Assembly: GCF_009208585.1 (NCBI RefSeq)
Contig: NZ_WFLN01000006.1
Span: forward strand, 248,001 to 312,000
DNA: 64,000 nucleotides
Origin: Fluviispira multicolorata
GTDB taxonomy: Bacteria > Bdellovibrionota_B > Oligoflexia > Silvanigrellales > Silvanigrellaceae
Direction of reading: 5' to 3'
Position numbers and translations under genes: made by a program. How positions within the stretch are numbered: the first letter of the stretch is position 1; each line of letters opens with the position of its first letter. Shown in pieces: positions 28,524-36,305 of this stretch. The notes below the pieces were generated by a model. That model had not been told where the DNA came from. It ran no database searches and saw only the letters and a program-made list of their open reading frames with translations.

Positions 28524-28850
28524 TTAATTTTTTTGTTGAGTAAAGAATTTAACACCCAGTATACCAATTACTATAAGAGCTAGACAAATAATTCTTATTA
28601 TATTTGTTGATTCTGCTTGAAAAATTATTCCGTATATTGCGACTCCAACTGCACCAATGCCTGTCCAAATAGCATAACCCGTTCCGATCGGTATTTTTTT
28701 TAAAGCAATAGATAGAAAACTAAAACTTATAATCATTCCCACCATTGTAATAACTATTGGTTTTATATTTGAGATACTATCAATATCTTTTAAAGTAACT
28801 GCCCATATTATTTCAAATAATCCTGCAATGAACAATTGAAACCAAGCCAT
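28524..28850 (-). CDS. Gdx/SugE-like SMR transporter, second copy
   Basis: A 108-residue, four-helix SMR protein closely similar to the neighbouring copy: GLFEIIWAVTLKD with Glu13, and GTGYAIWTGIGAVGVAIYG with A replaced by G at one site. The ATG at 28850 has AAAGGTAA upstream and is preferred to 28874, which would overlap the previous gene. Tandem SMR genes often encode paired subunits with opposite membrane orientation (EbrAB, YkkCD); charge bias of the loops was not computed. The start lies 7 bases past the Slt-like stop, so translation is probably coupled. Confidence 0.85.
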   Translation of the reverse strand: MAWFQLFIAGLFEIIWAVTLKDIDSISNIKPIVITMVGMIISFSFLSIALKKIPIGTGYAIWTGIGAVGVAIYGIIFQAESTNIIRIICLALIVIGILGVKFFTQQKN

Positions 28851-28857
28851 ACAATAA

Positions 28858-30621
28858 TTACCTTTCATAAGCAAAAAGTAAATTCAAAAGAGCTTCGCTT
28901 ATAGAATTTTTTTTAAAATAAATCCATTTGATATTATAATAATTTTTAACTGTTTCCTGAACAAAATATTTTGCTTTTTCATCTGGAATTGTTTCCATAA
29001 AAACGGCATCATCATTAATTTGAGATTTATGTTTAAGCCACTCGTTAGTTAAATCTACTCCAACTAAATAAGCAGATAAAGAATTAACTATTCCATTTTT
29101 ATAGATATTTAATCTTGTTTTTAGTAAACAAGTTTTTTTTAATATTGAATCTTTATTTTCAATATTAAAGTTATAAAATTCTTCTTGTCTAAGGATTGCA
29201 TAAATTAAATCTGGATCCACCGGACATTGTTTAATAGCTAAGTTAACTTCACTTTTATACAATCTTGGATAAAATAAAAAGTATAAAAAATTATTATTTT
29301 CTGAAAACGGATCCAAAGAGTTTTTTATATGAGAGACAAATATTATCGACTGAACATGTTGACCTGTCAAAAATAATAACCATGAAATATTATTTCCTAT
29401 AACATCTGGCTTTTCATTAATTGGCCAATGCTTATATTCCTCTTGCCATTTTTTCTTGAGCCAATTAATTTCATCTTTTAAAAGAAAACTTTCAATACTT
29501 TCATGTTTACCTATGTAATCCTGATAATCATCTAATCTTGAAATATTATTTTCTAATTTAATTTTTGAAGCTAATATAATTGCAGATTTTAATGAAATAA
29601 TAATATCGGAATTTGAAACAAATGTTGGATAAGAAATCCACTTTTCCATTTCTCTTTCCCATGATTCAGCAAATGGAGAAAGCTCTGTAGTTGACGAACG
29701 TCCAGATGAATTTTTTACTATTTGTCCCGATAAAGAGTCATATAAACTTAATGGATTTTCAATTCCAGACTTTAAAAAATATTTTTTAGCTTCAGCACTA
29801 TTATTCTGTGCACTGTAAATCCTTCCAATCCAATAATAATAATTTGATTTTTCAAGTGAGTTACTTGTATTTTCAACTAGATTTAAAAATAAATTTTTTG
29901 ATTTTTGAAATTCACCATTCAAAAAATAATTAAGAGCAATCTTCTCTTCTTTACTTCTCTTTTCATTCTCTAAAGAATCCTCTGTATCTAAATTTATTTC
30001 AGATACTCTCTTTATATTTACCAATCTTTTATCATAACTCTTAAATGATGATGCATTTTCTTGAAAGAATAGCGATTCAGATATCCAGTGTGGTTTTTCT
30101 TTATTTACAAATGCAAAAAAATCTTCTGACAAAAGTTCCTCTTGATATCCTTTTTGAGAAAATAAAGAAGAATTATCATGCGCTAAAACTTTCCAACCAA
30201 AGCTATCACAAAGGATTTCACATTGATTATTTTGAAAAGAAAAGAAATCAAAACCTTCATTCAGTTTTTTATTTGAAATATTTTCATTTATCATTAAAAT
30301 GGATGAAATTGAATACGCTTTAAAAGCAAACTTATAGGTTGATGCAGATAAGCCTTTTGTATATAATATATTTTTTGAAATATTATTTGCTTTTTCAAAA
30401 TTATTTTCTCTTATATTTTGAAATGCAGTGAACACTGAATATGTAGATGAAACTAAATCAAAATCTTGCTGATTAAATTTATTTTGAAAAAGTGCTTCCA
30501 AATTATTTTTAAGATCTTGTTTTTTCTGAATTATAGATCGTTCGGAACTTAAAAAAGTTGTTGAGCATGAGGTAATAAATACTGCCATAAATAAAATTGC
30601 AATATTTGATATAAATCGCAT
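28858..30621 (-). CDS. Lipoprotein resembling a degenerate Slt lytic transglycosylase
   Basis: The 587-residue protein begins with a lipoprotein signal whose lipobox Cys is residue 19 (VFITSC). The middle is a superhelical repeat region (YYWIGRIYSAQNNSAEAKKYF, as in Slt70 U/L domains). The C-terminus keeps DPDLIYAILRQEEF with the expected catalytic Glu near 480 and the late FMETIPDEKAKYFVQ-type helix (Slt has ESIPxxETxxYV). The GLMQLMP loop and the following substrate motifs are absent, with much of the catalytic region shortened. It may be an inactive scaffold or regulator. A TTG at 30651 would lengthen the N-terminus by ten residues. Confidence 0.65.
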   Translation of the reverse strand: MRFISNIAILFMAVFITSCSTTFLSSERSIIQKKQDLKNNLEALFQNKFNQQDFDLVSSTYSVFTAFQNIRENNFEKANNISKNILYTKGLSASTYKFAFKAYSISSILMINENISNKKLNEGFDFFSFQNNQCEILCDSFGWKVLAHDNSSLFSQKGYQEELLSEDFFAFVNKEKPHWISESLFFQENASSFKSYDKRLVNIKRVSEINLDTEDSLENEKRSKEEKIALNYFLNGEFQKSKNLFLNLVENTSNSLEKSNYYYWIGRIYSAQNNSAEAKKYFLKSGIENPLSLYDSLSGQIVKNSSGRSSTTELSPFAESWEREMEKWISYPTFVSNSDIIISLKSAIILASKIKLENNISRLDDYQDYIGKHESIESFLLKDEINWLKKKWQEEYKHWPINEKPDVIGNNISWLLFLTGQHVQSIIFVSHIKNSLDPFSENNNFLYFLFYPRLYKSEVNLAIKQCPVDPDLIYAILRQEEFYNFNIENKDSILKKTCLLKTRLNIYKNGIVNSLSAYLVGVDLTNEWLKHKSQINDDAVFMETIPDEKAKYFVQETVKNYYNIKWIYFKKNSISEALLNLLFAYER

Positions 30622-30656
30622 TTTTTTTTGAGCGATATGAATAAAACTCAAATGAG

Positions 30657-30959
30657 TTAAGCCCTCTTTGCCCCTAGCTTATTGACTAATATATCATCAA
30701 CCATTTTCTCAACTTCAGCTGTAAATGGCTTATGCATCATAGCAATATTACGCTTTACTTCATTAATTTGAACCTTGTTATCAACTTCTTTGAAAGCAAT
30801 ATTAATTTTACTCGATCCCATTTTTTTTATTTCAATAATAAGATCGTTATTATCCCAAGAAGTATGAACATAGTCTTTCTTTATTTCTCTGGCAAGAATT
30901 TCTATTAACTCATTCTTAACAGAAGATAACCCTTTATAAATAACATAATTGATACCCAT
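30657..30959 (-). CDS. Unknown small protein
   Basis: A 100-residue soluble protein with a predicted helix-strand-strand-helix order: charged helix, HTSWDNNDLIIEIKK strand region, KINIAFKEVDNKVQIN strand and a C-terminal helix. The layout recalls the polyhydroxyalkanoate granule-region family, but no diagnostic motif is present, so this is only a hint. AAAGGA lies eight bases before the ATG. Stop lies 35 bases before the Slt-like lipoprotein start. Confidence 0.65.
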   Translation of the reverse strand: MGINYVIYKGLSSVKNELIEILAREIKKDYVHTSWDNNDLIIEIKKMGSSKINIAFKEVDNKVQINEVKRNIAMMHKPFTAEVEKMVDDILVNKLGAKRA

Positions 30960-31056
30960 ACAAAAATCCTTTTGATAATTTTTAAAATAATCTATAAATG
31001 ATTTTATATTTTATAAAATAGCATTCATCTAAATCACTGACCTTCTATAACTACAC

Positions 31057-31983
31057 TTAATATCCAGCCTTTTGAAGCTGTTCAAGAGTTTCTTTTAATT
31101 CCAGATTTATTTCACTCTCGTTTGGGACCTTAACTGCAAGAATAGCATAAAGATCTCCATTTTCTTGAGTATTCATAATTGGAAAACCAAGGCCTTTTAA
31201 TCGAATTTTAATGCCGCTTTGCATTCCTGAGCGAATCTTTACATTCTTAATACCTTGTGGAGTTTTTACTTCAATCTGCCCACCTAAACAAAGTGTGCTG
31301 AAAGGTACGCTGATTTCAACCTCAATGTCATTTTCTTTTCTTACAAAATCAGGGTGGGACATTATCTTTACTTTTAAATAAAGATCTCCTCTACGTCCAT
31401 CAGGAGCCGTTTGACCATGCCCTCTAATTCTCAACTTTTTTCCAGAATCAATGCCAGCAGGTATTTTAATTCTAGAATCTATTTTTTCTCCATTACTTAA
31501 GGAAAAACTGACATGTCTTTCGGAACCATTATAAGCATCCATAAAACCAATTTCGAGGTCATGCTCTAAATCATAGCGAGAGTAATCTTCAGGTTCAGCA
31601 CGCATACCTCCACGCCGCCCCCCTCTTGTTCCATAATTTTTTCCGCCAAATCCCCCAAAACGGGTGCCCCCCATGCCCCCAAAGCCAGAAAAGCCCATAT
31701 CTTTAAAAATACTTTCGAAATCCATATTCTTAAAAATATCTTCTTGAAAACCAGCTCCTTGTTGCTGTGAAAAATGAGTGTCGCCCAACATATCGTATTG
31801 ACGTTTTTTCTCAGGATCCGATAAAACAGCATAAGCCTCTGACATTTCTTTAAATTTATCTTCAGAAGCTTTGTTCCCTGGATTTCTATCAGGATGATAT
31901 TGCATAGCTAATTTTCTATAAGCTTTTTTAATTTCATCTGAACTTGCGGATTTATTTAATCCAAGAATTTCATAGTATTTCAT
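31057..31983 (-). CDS. cbpA: DnaJ-family co-chaperone, CbpA type
   Basis: Hsp70 co-chaperone of 308 residues. The J domain (1-68) has H30-P31-D32 and the usual DYYxILGL start (here [11 protein letters not shown]). A Gly/Phe/Arg-rich linker (about 85-130) follows, then the two C-terminal substrate-binding beta domains ([43 protein letters not shown]). The Cys-rich zinc domain of DnaJ is absent, so this is the CbpA/DnaJB type. GGAGA precedes the ATG. No dnaK or cbpM is nearby. Confidence 0.9.
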   Translation of the reverse strand: MKYYEILGLNKSASSDEIKKAYRKLAMQYHPDRNPGNKASEDKFKEMSEAYAVLSDPEKKRQYDMLGDTHFSQQQGAGFQEDIFKNMDFESIFKDMGFSGFGGMGGTRFGGFGGKNYGTRGGRRGGMRAEPEDYSRYDLEHDLEIGFMDAYNGSERHVSFSLSNGEKIDSRIKIPAGIDSGKKLRIRGHGQTAPDGRRGDLYLKVKIMSHPDFVRKENDIEVEISVPFSTLCLGGQIEVKTPQGIKNVKIRSGMQSGIKIRLKGLGFPIMNTQENGDLYAILAVKVPNESEINLELKETLEQLQKAGY

Positions 31984-32072
31984 TTCTATCTCCGAATAAC
32001 CAACGCTCTAGCCACCACGCGCGCTGCGTTTTGGAGAAATTTAATGCTCATTTGATTGATGGCAAGGGTATG

Positions 32073-32405
32073 TCATGCTTTTTTAATGAGTTGTTCTATA
32101 TAAATGAACTCATGCTCTGGAACTTCTTCAAGAAGTTCTTCATCTTCAAAACCAAAAAACTCAAACCAATTGATTCCAACGAGCTCAGGTGTCGGAGTCA
32201 CCTTCTCTTCTCCATCATCGGTCTCATAATACTCAAAAGCCTTTTGTACAAAGCCATCTCCAAGCATTTCAAAATAATGATATCCATCACCATTTACATA
32301 TTGCCCATCACGAGAATCACCACTCCAGTACTCTCTACAATACCAAATATCACCTATTTGTCTCTTGGTACGCTTATGTAAGTTCTCTATATTTTCCATA
32401 TTCAC
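32073..32405 (-). CDS. Unknown acidic protein
   Basis: A 110-residue acidic protein rich in Trp, Tyr, Asp and Glu (WYCREYWSGDSRDGQY; GEEKVTPTPELVGINWFEFF). No signal peptide, no membrane segment, no family recognised. The GTG at 32405 has AAAGGA six bases upstream; the ATG at 32399 has AGGTGA but too close. It sits between the cbpA gene and a small membrane protein on the same strand. Confidence 0.6.
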   Translation of the reverse strand: MNMENIENLHKRTKRQIGDIWYCREYWSGDSRDGQYVNGDGYHYFEMLGDGFVQKAFEYYETDDGEEKVTPTPELVGINWFEFFGFEDEELLEEVPEHEFIYIEQLIKKA

Positions 32406-32419
32406 CTGATGTCCTTTTG

Positions 32420-32863
32420 TTAGGAGATCTCTTTCTGTGTATTTTCACATGAAGAATCTTTTCTAGGAAGCGACTTTAACAATTTTTCAACGTGAATCAA
32501 TCTTTCTACTCTCGGCTTTAATCTCTTTTCCCCGATAGGAAATAAAAAGGTATGAAAAAAACTCTGCTGTCTGATTAATTGTTCACCAATCTTTCTAATA
32601 TCCAAGAGAAGAGGGAGAAGAGCAATAGCCTGTTCATGGGAGTGATCACCATTTTTTAATGCTTCTAAAATATCTAACAAAACTCTCTCCGACAAATTTT
32701 CAAAGTTTTTAATCCGTTGGATCCTATTATTAAATACGAAAAAACGAATTTTTTTATTTTTCTTACGAAAACTTTTCTTAAAAGATTTTACAAAATAAAA
32801 ATTAATTATGAGTGTAAATATCAAAAAAATTATTAATATAAATTCTAATAAGTCAAACTTCAT
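32420..32863 (-). CDS. Unknown small membrane protein
   Basis: A 147-residue protein with one N-terminal membrane helix (LLEFILIIFLIFTLIINFYF), a strongly basic stretch (KSFKKSFRKKNKKIR) just after it, consistent with N-out/C-in by the positive-inside rule, and a helical cytoplasmic part. No family recognised. The stop lies 14 bases before the next gene start, so the two are probably co-transcribed. Confidence 0.6.
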   Translation of the reverse strand: MKFDLLEFILIIFLIFTLIINFYFVKSFKKSFRKKNKKIRFFVFNNRIQRIKNFENLSERVLLDILEALKNGDHSHEQAIALLPLLLDIRKIGEQLIRQQSFFHTFLFPIGEKRLKPRVERLIHVEKLLKSLPRKDSSCENTQKEIS

Positions 32864-32942
32864 GGATCAAAAAATAACCCCCTCCATACCTACCAAGTTA
32901 TTGAAGTATCGCCACAATATGAAGGGTAATTAAAATGAAATT

Positions 32943-32965
32943 ATGAGTCATTAAAGTGACTCTCT
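32943..32965 (-). terminator. Hairpin after the tat gene
   Basis: GAGTCA (32945-32950), loop TTAAAG, TGACTC (32957-32962). On the minus strand it lies 26 bases after the TatA/B stop and is followed by an AT-rich but not strictly T-run end. A weak terminator is the simplest reading. Confidence 0.4.
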
Positions 32966-32987
32966 TGGTTAAAAAAAACGAATGTTT

Positions 32988-33446
32988 TTAAATTCTAGGA
33001 CCTATAAAATAGTCAGACATAAAAAACTCTTTAGCTGAAACCGGTAAGCAGCCGAGATTTTGTGGTTCGACTTCCGAAGAGTCATTCAAGTGCTCTATAT
33101 CTTCATGATTATATAAAGCATTTTGAAAACTATCAATCTCTTCTTGGTGAACAATTTCATCTTTCGGGTTCTCAAAATATGAAATATCTGCAATATTTGT
33201 ATTAAAATCAACTTCAATTGGCTTTGTTAATTCCGAAAGTTCTTGTTTTTCAATATCAAAATTAATGCTTCGCTGAACGTCGGTTTTAACTTCATGCCAA
33301 GACTGTTGAACATCTCCAGCCACTTTTTTTGCATGGTTGATACCTTTCAGAAACTTTTTCATATTTTCTGGCAACTTCTCATTACCAAAGAGTATGAGTG
33401 CTATAAATGCTATCAGAAGGATTTCACCACCACTGAATCCAAACAC
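32988..33446 (-). CDS. TatA/TatB family translocase subunit
   Basis: The 152-residue protein has the short N-terminal helix of this family (GGEILLIAFIALILF), the FG hinge, and an amphipathic helix with LPENMKKFLKG. A long acidic tail follows, longer than usual for TatA (about 90) and close to TatB (about 170), so TatB is more likely. It would help move folded proteins across the inner membrane with TatC, which is not in this window. The start is GTG at 33446 with AGGTAA upstream. Confidence 0.85.
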   Translation of the reverse strand: MFGFSGGEILLIAFIALILFGNEKLPENMKKFLKGINHAKKVAGDVQQSWHEVKTDVQRSINFDIEKQELSELTKPIEVDFNTNIADISYFENPKDEIVHQEEIDSFQNALYNHEDIEHLNDSSEVEPQNLGCLPVSAKEFFMSDYFIGPRI

Positions 33447-33528
33447 TTTTAATTACCTCAAAGCAAAGCTGCTCAATCAATAATAATAAACTATTATCAG
33501 ATAGCAAGCATATAAATTGAAAGCAAGT

Positions 33529-33963
33529 TCATTTGTCTCTTGCTTGCCACCCAGATATCTTTTTTTCAATAAAAAACTCATCTAGATATGATTTTTTTAT
33601 TGTCGTTTCATTTTTATAAAATAATCTTGAATTTTTAACATTTTTATTTTTTCGAACTTGAACTAAAATATCATATTTTTCCCAATTGTCTAAACTCCAA
33701 ATTGAGAGTACTGTTTTGCCTAACTCTAAACCACATAGGACAATATTATTTGATATTAAATCCTTTTTAATAAAAACTTTCTTTGAATTTTTTGAAGAAA
33801 TTTGAATAACATTTTTGCTTGAGAAATTTTTACACTCCCCATTGGAAATATTTAAGTTAAGATAATACGCATAAGAATCGCATGATTTAAGTAAAACAAC
33901 AAGAGAACTAATTATTTTTAATTTTAACCCAATTTTTACAGCTTTGACGACTTTTTTCTGCAT
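33529..33963 (-). CDS. Protein with a CpaC-like pilus N-terminal domain
   Basis: The 144-residue protein has an N-terminal hydrophobic segment (IISSLVVLLKSCDSYA, signal- or lipoprotein-like) and then a region resembling the N-terminal domain of CpaC/RcpA secretins: a run of strands ending with NNIVLCGLELGKTVLSIWS and YDILVQVRK (compare the family's GxxxGxTxLxVxD...V.V). The secretin itself is missing. It starts inside the previous gene (56-base overlap) at the ATG with GAAAGAAG upstream. Together with its neighbour it may be a remnant or a small form of a Tad pilus module. Family assignment is weak. Confidence 0.5.
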   Translation of the reverse strand: MQKKVVKAVKIGLKLKIISSLVVLLKSCDSYAYYLNLNISNGECKNFSSKNVIQISSKNSKKVFIKKDLISNNIVLCGLELGKTVLSIWSLDNWEKYDILVQVRKNKNVKNSRLFYKNETTIKKSYLDEFFIEKKISGWQARDK

Positions 33964-34414
33964 TAAAACTTCTTTCATCAAATATATTAATAAATATTTT
34001 TTCATTTATAAAGCGTGCATAGTTAAGAAAACGAGTAGCATTAGGAATGTTAAGTGCTTTAAAGACAAGTTGATTATACTCGCTCTTAAGAAAATGAAAA
34101 TCCCCATAAAAACATTTATCAGTATTAAATAAAGTCAAGAATAAATAATATTTCTGACCTATTATCAAATCTGCTTGCTTATTTGACACTTTAAAGCTAT
34201 CAAAATCAATAAATAGCTCCTTTTTATTCCAATAAATACTTTCTGAAATAGACTTATGACTATTAATTTTTTTATAGCCATTATTTTTATTAACTTCTAT
34301 ATTCGATGATTTTATACTTCCTTCATTATTTATATTTAAAATAAACTTAAAAATGGAATAAAAAATCAATGTAATTATAAAAAAAGCAAAAATTATAGAC
34401 GCATATTTTCTCAT
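33908..34414 (-). CDS. Unknown membrane-anchored protein, possibly CpaB-like
   Basis: The 168-residue protein has one N-terminal membrane helix (SIIFAFFIITLIFYSIFKFIL) and a periplasmic part. The stretch ADLIIGQKYYLFLTLFN faintly recalls the SAF/RcpC segment of the pilus protein CpaB, which in Tad loci precedes the CpaC secretin, as here. This is suggestive only. AAGGA precedes the ATG. Its last 56 bases overlap the next gene in another frame. Very AT-rich codon use. Confidence 0.5.
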   Translation of the reverse strand: MRKYASIIFAFFIITLIFYSIFKFILNINNEGSIKSSNIEVNKNNGYKKINSHKSISESIYWNKKELFIDFDSFKVSNKQADLIIGQKYYLFLTLFNTDKCFYGDFHFLKSEYNQLVFKALNIPNATRFLNYARFINEKIFINIFDERSFNAEKSRQSCKNWVKIKNN

Positions 34415-34480
34415 ATAATTCCTTACTAAAATCCTACTTAAAATTTATAGACGATTTAAATTTAGAAATTATAAAATAAA

Positions 34481-34518
34481 AAAAACTGAACAATATTTTA
34501 TTAAATTGTTCAGTTTTT
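34481..34518. terminator. Strong bidirectional terminator
   Basis: AAAAACTGAACAAT (34481-34494) and ATTGTTCAGTTTTT (34505-34518) are perfect 14-base arms around a 10-base loop. Either strand gives a stem followed by T bases. It separates the gene at 34534 (upstream on the minus strand) from the one at 34414. Confidence 0.85.
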
Positions 34519-34533
34519 AGCTCATATTTAGCT

Positions 34534-34953
34534 TCACTTTTTCTTTATATAAGTGCGACTTGGCATAGGAATTCGCTTCACATTCCCTTTTGTTCCATAC
34601 TCAGCATGAAATGGATAACTAACGCTTTTATTTACAACATTATCTGACTTTGAAGATTTTAACACTTCCGTTGCTGGAGCTGCAAAACGATTGACTCCAG
34701 AAAGAGGTATAGAAGGTCTTTTACGTGTCTCTACGACTTGAGGTAACATACCTTCAAATAAAGTTCGACCACGCTCAAAGGACTCATCTACCTTTTCTTT
34801 TAATAATAATTTCTTTTCAAAAGACTCTTCTAATGAATAGAGGTGGCAAAGTTCCGTATGAATTTGAATCCATTCATAAACCTGTCTCAAAACTTTAATG
34901 TTTTCGAATCCCAAACTGGCAATAAAATTTTTATCTAATAATTTCGGCTGCAT
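34534..34953 (-). CDS. Unknown basic protein
   Basis: A 139-residue soluble protein: an N-terminal helical half (about 1-75, rich in Glu, Lys and Leu) and a basic, proline-containing tail ending in RIPMPSRTYIKKK. No family recognised. It has the best ribosome-binding site in the window (AAAGGAGGTGG before the ATG at 34953), which suggests strong translation. Single gene between gaps, closed by a strong terminator. Confidence 0.7.
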   Translation of the reverse strand: MQPKLLDKNFIASLGFENIKVLRQVYEWIQIHTELCHLYSLEESFEKKLLLKEKVDESFERGRTLFEGMLPQVVETRKRPSIPLSGVNRFAAPATEVLKSSKSDNVVNKSVSYPFHAEYGTKGNVKRIPMPSRTYIKKK

Positions 34954-35136
34954 ACACCACCTCCTTTCTTTTAATTTATAAAACATTTATTTTAAACATT
35001 TTATCAAATAAATCAATGATCTATCGTTCTACCTTACTTTTCCTTAATATTTAAGCACTTTTTTTAAATATGCTGACATTTTGAGGCTTTACAAAGCACA
35101 ACGAAGGTCATAGGAGTAGTATATCACATCTTTATG

Positions 35137-35174
35137 ATAAGTGTGTCTGTCTATTAAATAAAAATCACACTTAT
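35137..35174 (-). terminator. Hairpin after the flippase gene
   Basis: ATAAGTGTG (35137-35145) pairs with CACACTTAT (35166-35174), nine perfect pairs with a 20-base loop, 13 bases past the stop of the minus-strand flippase gene. There is no T run beyond the stem, so it may protect the 3' end of the RNA rather than terminate it. Confidence 0.4.
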
Positions 35175-35186
35175 ATTTATAATTTT

Positions 35187-36305
35187 TTAAGACGTAACAG
35201 ATTCCTTTTTTCTAGCATCTAAAATTGCACGTATTTGCCCTGCACTCAATCGAGCAAAGAGCAGTCCCACTCCTGTAATAGCCAAAAGATTGACAGTTGT
35301 TTGTAAAAGCTGAGCAGAGCTAGCTATTTGCGGGGAAATATTAAATATAGAGAAAAGCAGCACTGCAGTGAGCTGCATACCTCCAACCCCTCCAAAACCC
35401 ATTGGTATTAAAGATGCGATGGACAGTAAAGAAACAGTCGCAAAAATAGCTTCTAATGGGATATTACTTGAAATTGCAATTCCTGAAAAATATGTACCAA
35501 AAACTGCTAAAACAAGACAAACTATACTATAAATAACCGGCATCCAAAATGATTTAATACTTCTTATTCCCAATGATATTACATCTAATACTGAATTTAA
35601 TTCAGCAAAAATCTTTTTTAAGAAAAGATTAATAACTCTATTTCTAAAGACAGTTAAAAAGAGTCGCTCAATACGCGCTAAAATTCTTCTAAATAAAAGT
35701 GATTTAGCCAAATAGGGCACTATGATAATCAAAATCATTAAGAAAAATGAAATCAAAAATAGAATTAATAAATTTGAATCTGATTTAGAATTATTTATAT
35801 TAAAAGATTTCATATACACAAAAAATGTCATTAAGCATCCAAAAAATAGCATCACAAAAAGTCCAATTAATCTATCAAATAATGAAGCTGCAGCTAATTT
35901 AGATTTAGTCGCTAACTCTTCAAGATTATTATTTAATTTATTAATTTTAGGTGTATAAGAGCCATTCAACTTATGATTTGCACCTAACATAAGACTTATT
36001 CTAATAAACTCAATAATAGCCATTGAGCCAGGCATCCAAAGTCCAATTCCATTGCTTACATAAGTTGCAGCGGTTACGTTTTGTAGATTGGCTTTAATGC
36101 CAAATAATTTTAGTAAACTGTGATAACGAAAGGTCATAAACAAGCAGTTCAAAATTTGTAAAAACGCAATTAATACCAAATATTTCTTATTATTTTCAAA
36201 AGCATATGAAAATGTTTGGAAATTAAGAATATTTTTCGAATGCATAAAATAGACTAATGCAAATGAAATAAATAATAATAAAAATATTTTAATAAATGAT
36301 TTCAT
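35187..36305 (-). CDS. Flippase-like membrane protein (LPG synthase TM domain, UPF0104)
   Basis: The 372-residue protein has about eight membrane helices and the features of the lysylphosphatidylglycerol synthase transmembrane family (PF03706): FMTFRYHSLLKLFG, YVSNGIGLWMPGSM, SIASLIPMGFGGVGGMQLTAVLLF. Members lacking the soluble domain, like this one, are thought to move lipids or lipid-linked sugars across the inner membrane. Its ATG overlaps the ntrX stop by 4 bases, so it is co-translated with a two-component system, an unusual partner. Confidence 0.8.
   Translation of the reverse strand: MKSFIKIFLLLFISFALVYFMHSKNILNFQTFSYAFENNKKYLVLIAFLQILNCLFMTFRYHSLLKLFGIKANLQNVTAATYVSNGIGLWMPGSMAIIEFIRISLMLGANHKLNGSYTPKINKLNNNLEELATKSKLAAASLFDRLIGLFVMLFFGCLMTFFVYMKSFNINNSKSDSNLLILFLISFFLMILIIIVPYLAKSLLFRRILARIERLFLTVFRNRVINLFLKKIFAELNSVLDVISLGIRSIKSFWMPVIYSIVCLVLAVFGTYFSGIAISSNIPLEAIFATVSLLSIASLIPMGFGGVGGMQLTAVLLFSIFNISPQIASSAQLLQTTVNLLAITGVGLLFARLSAGQIRAILDARKKESVTS

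Noticed and set aside
28851..30620. Guanidine riboswitch upstream of the Gdx genes
   Set aside because: The upstream sequence is coding for the Slt-like lipoprotein; no ykkC-type or paired ACGR-loop hairpins were seen.
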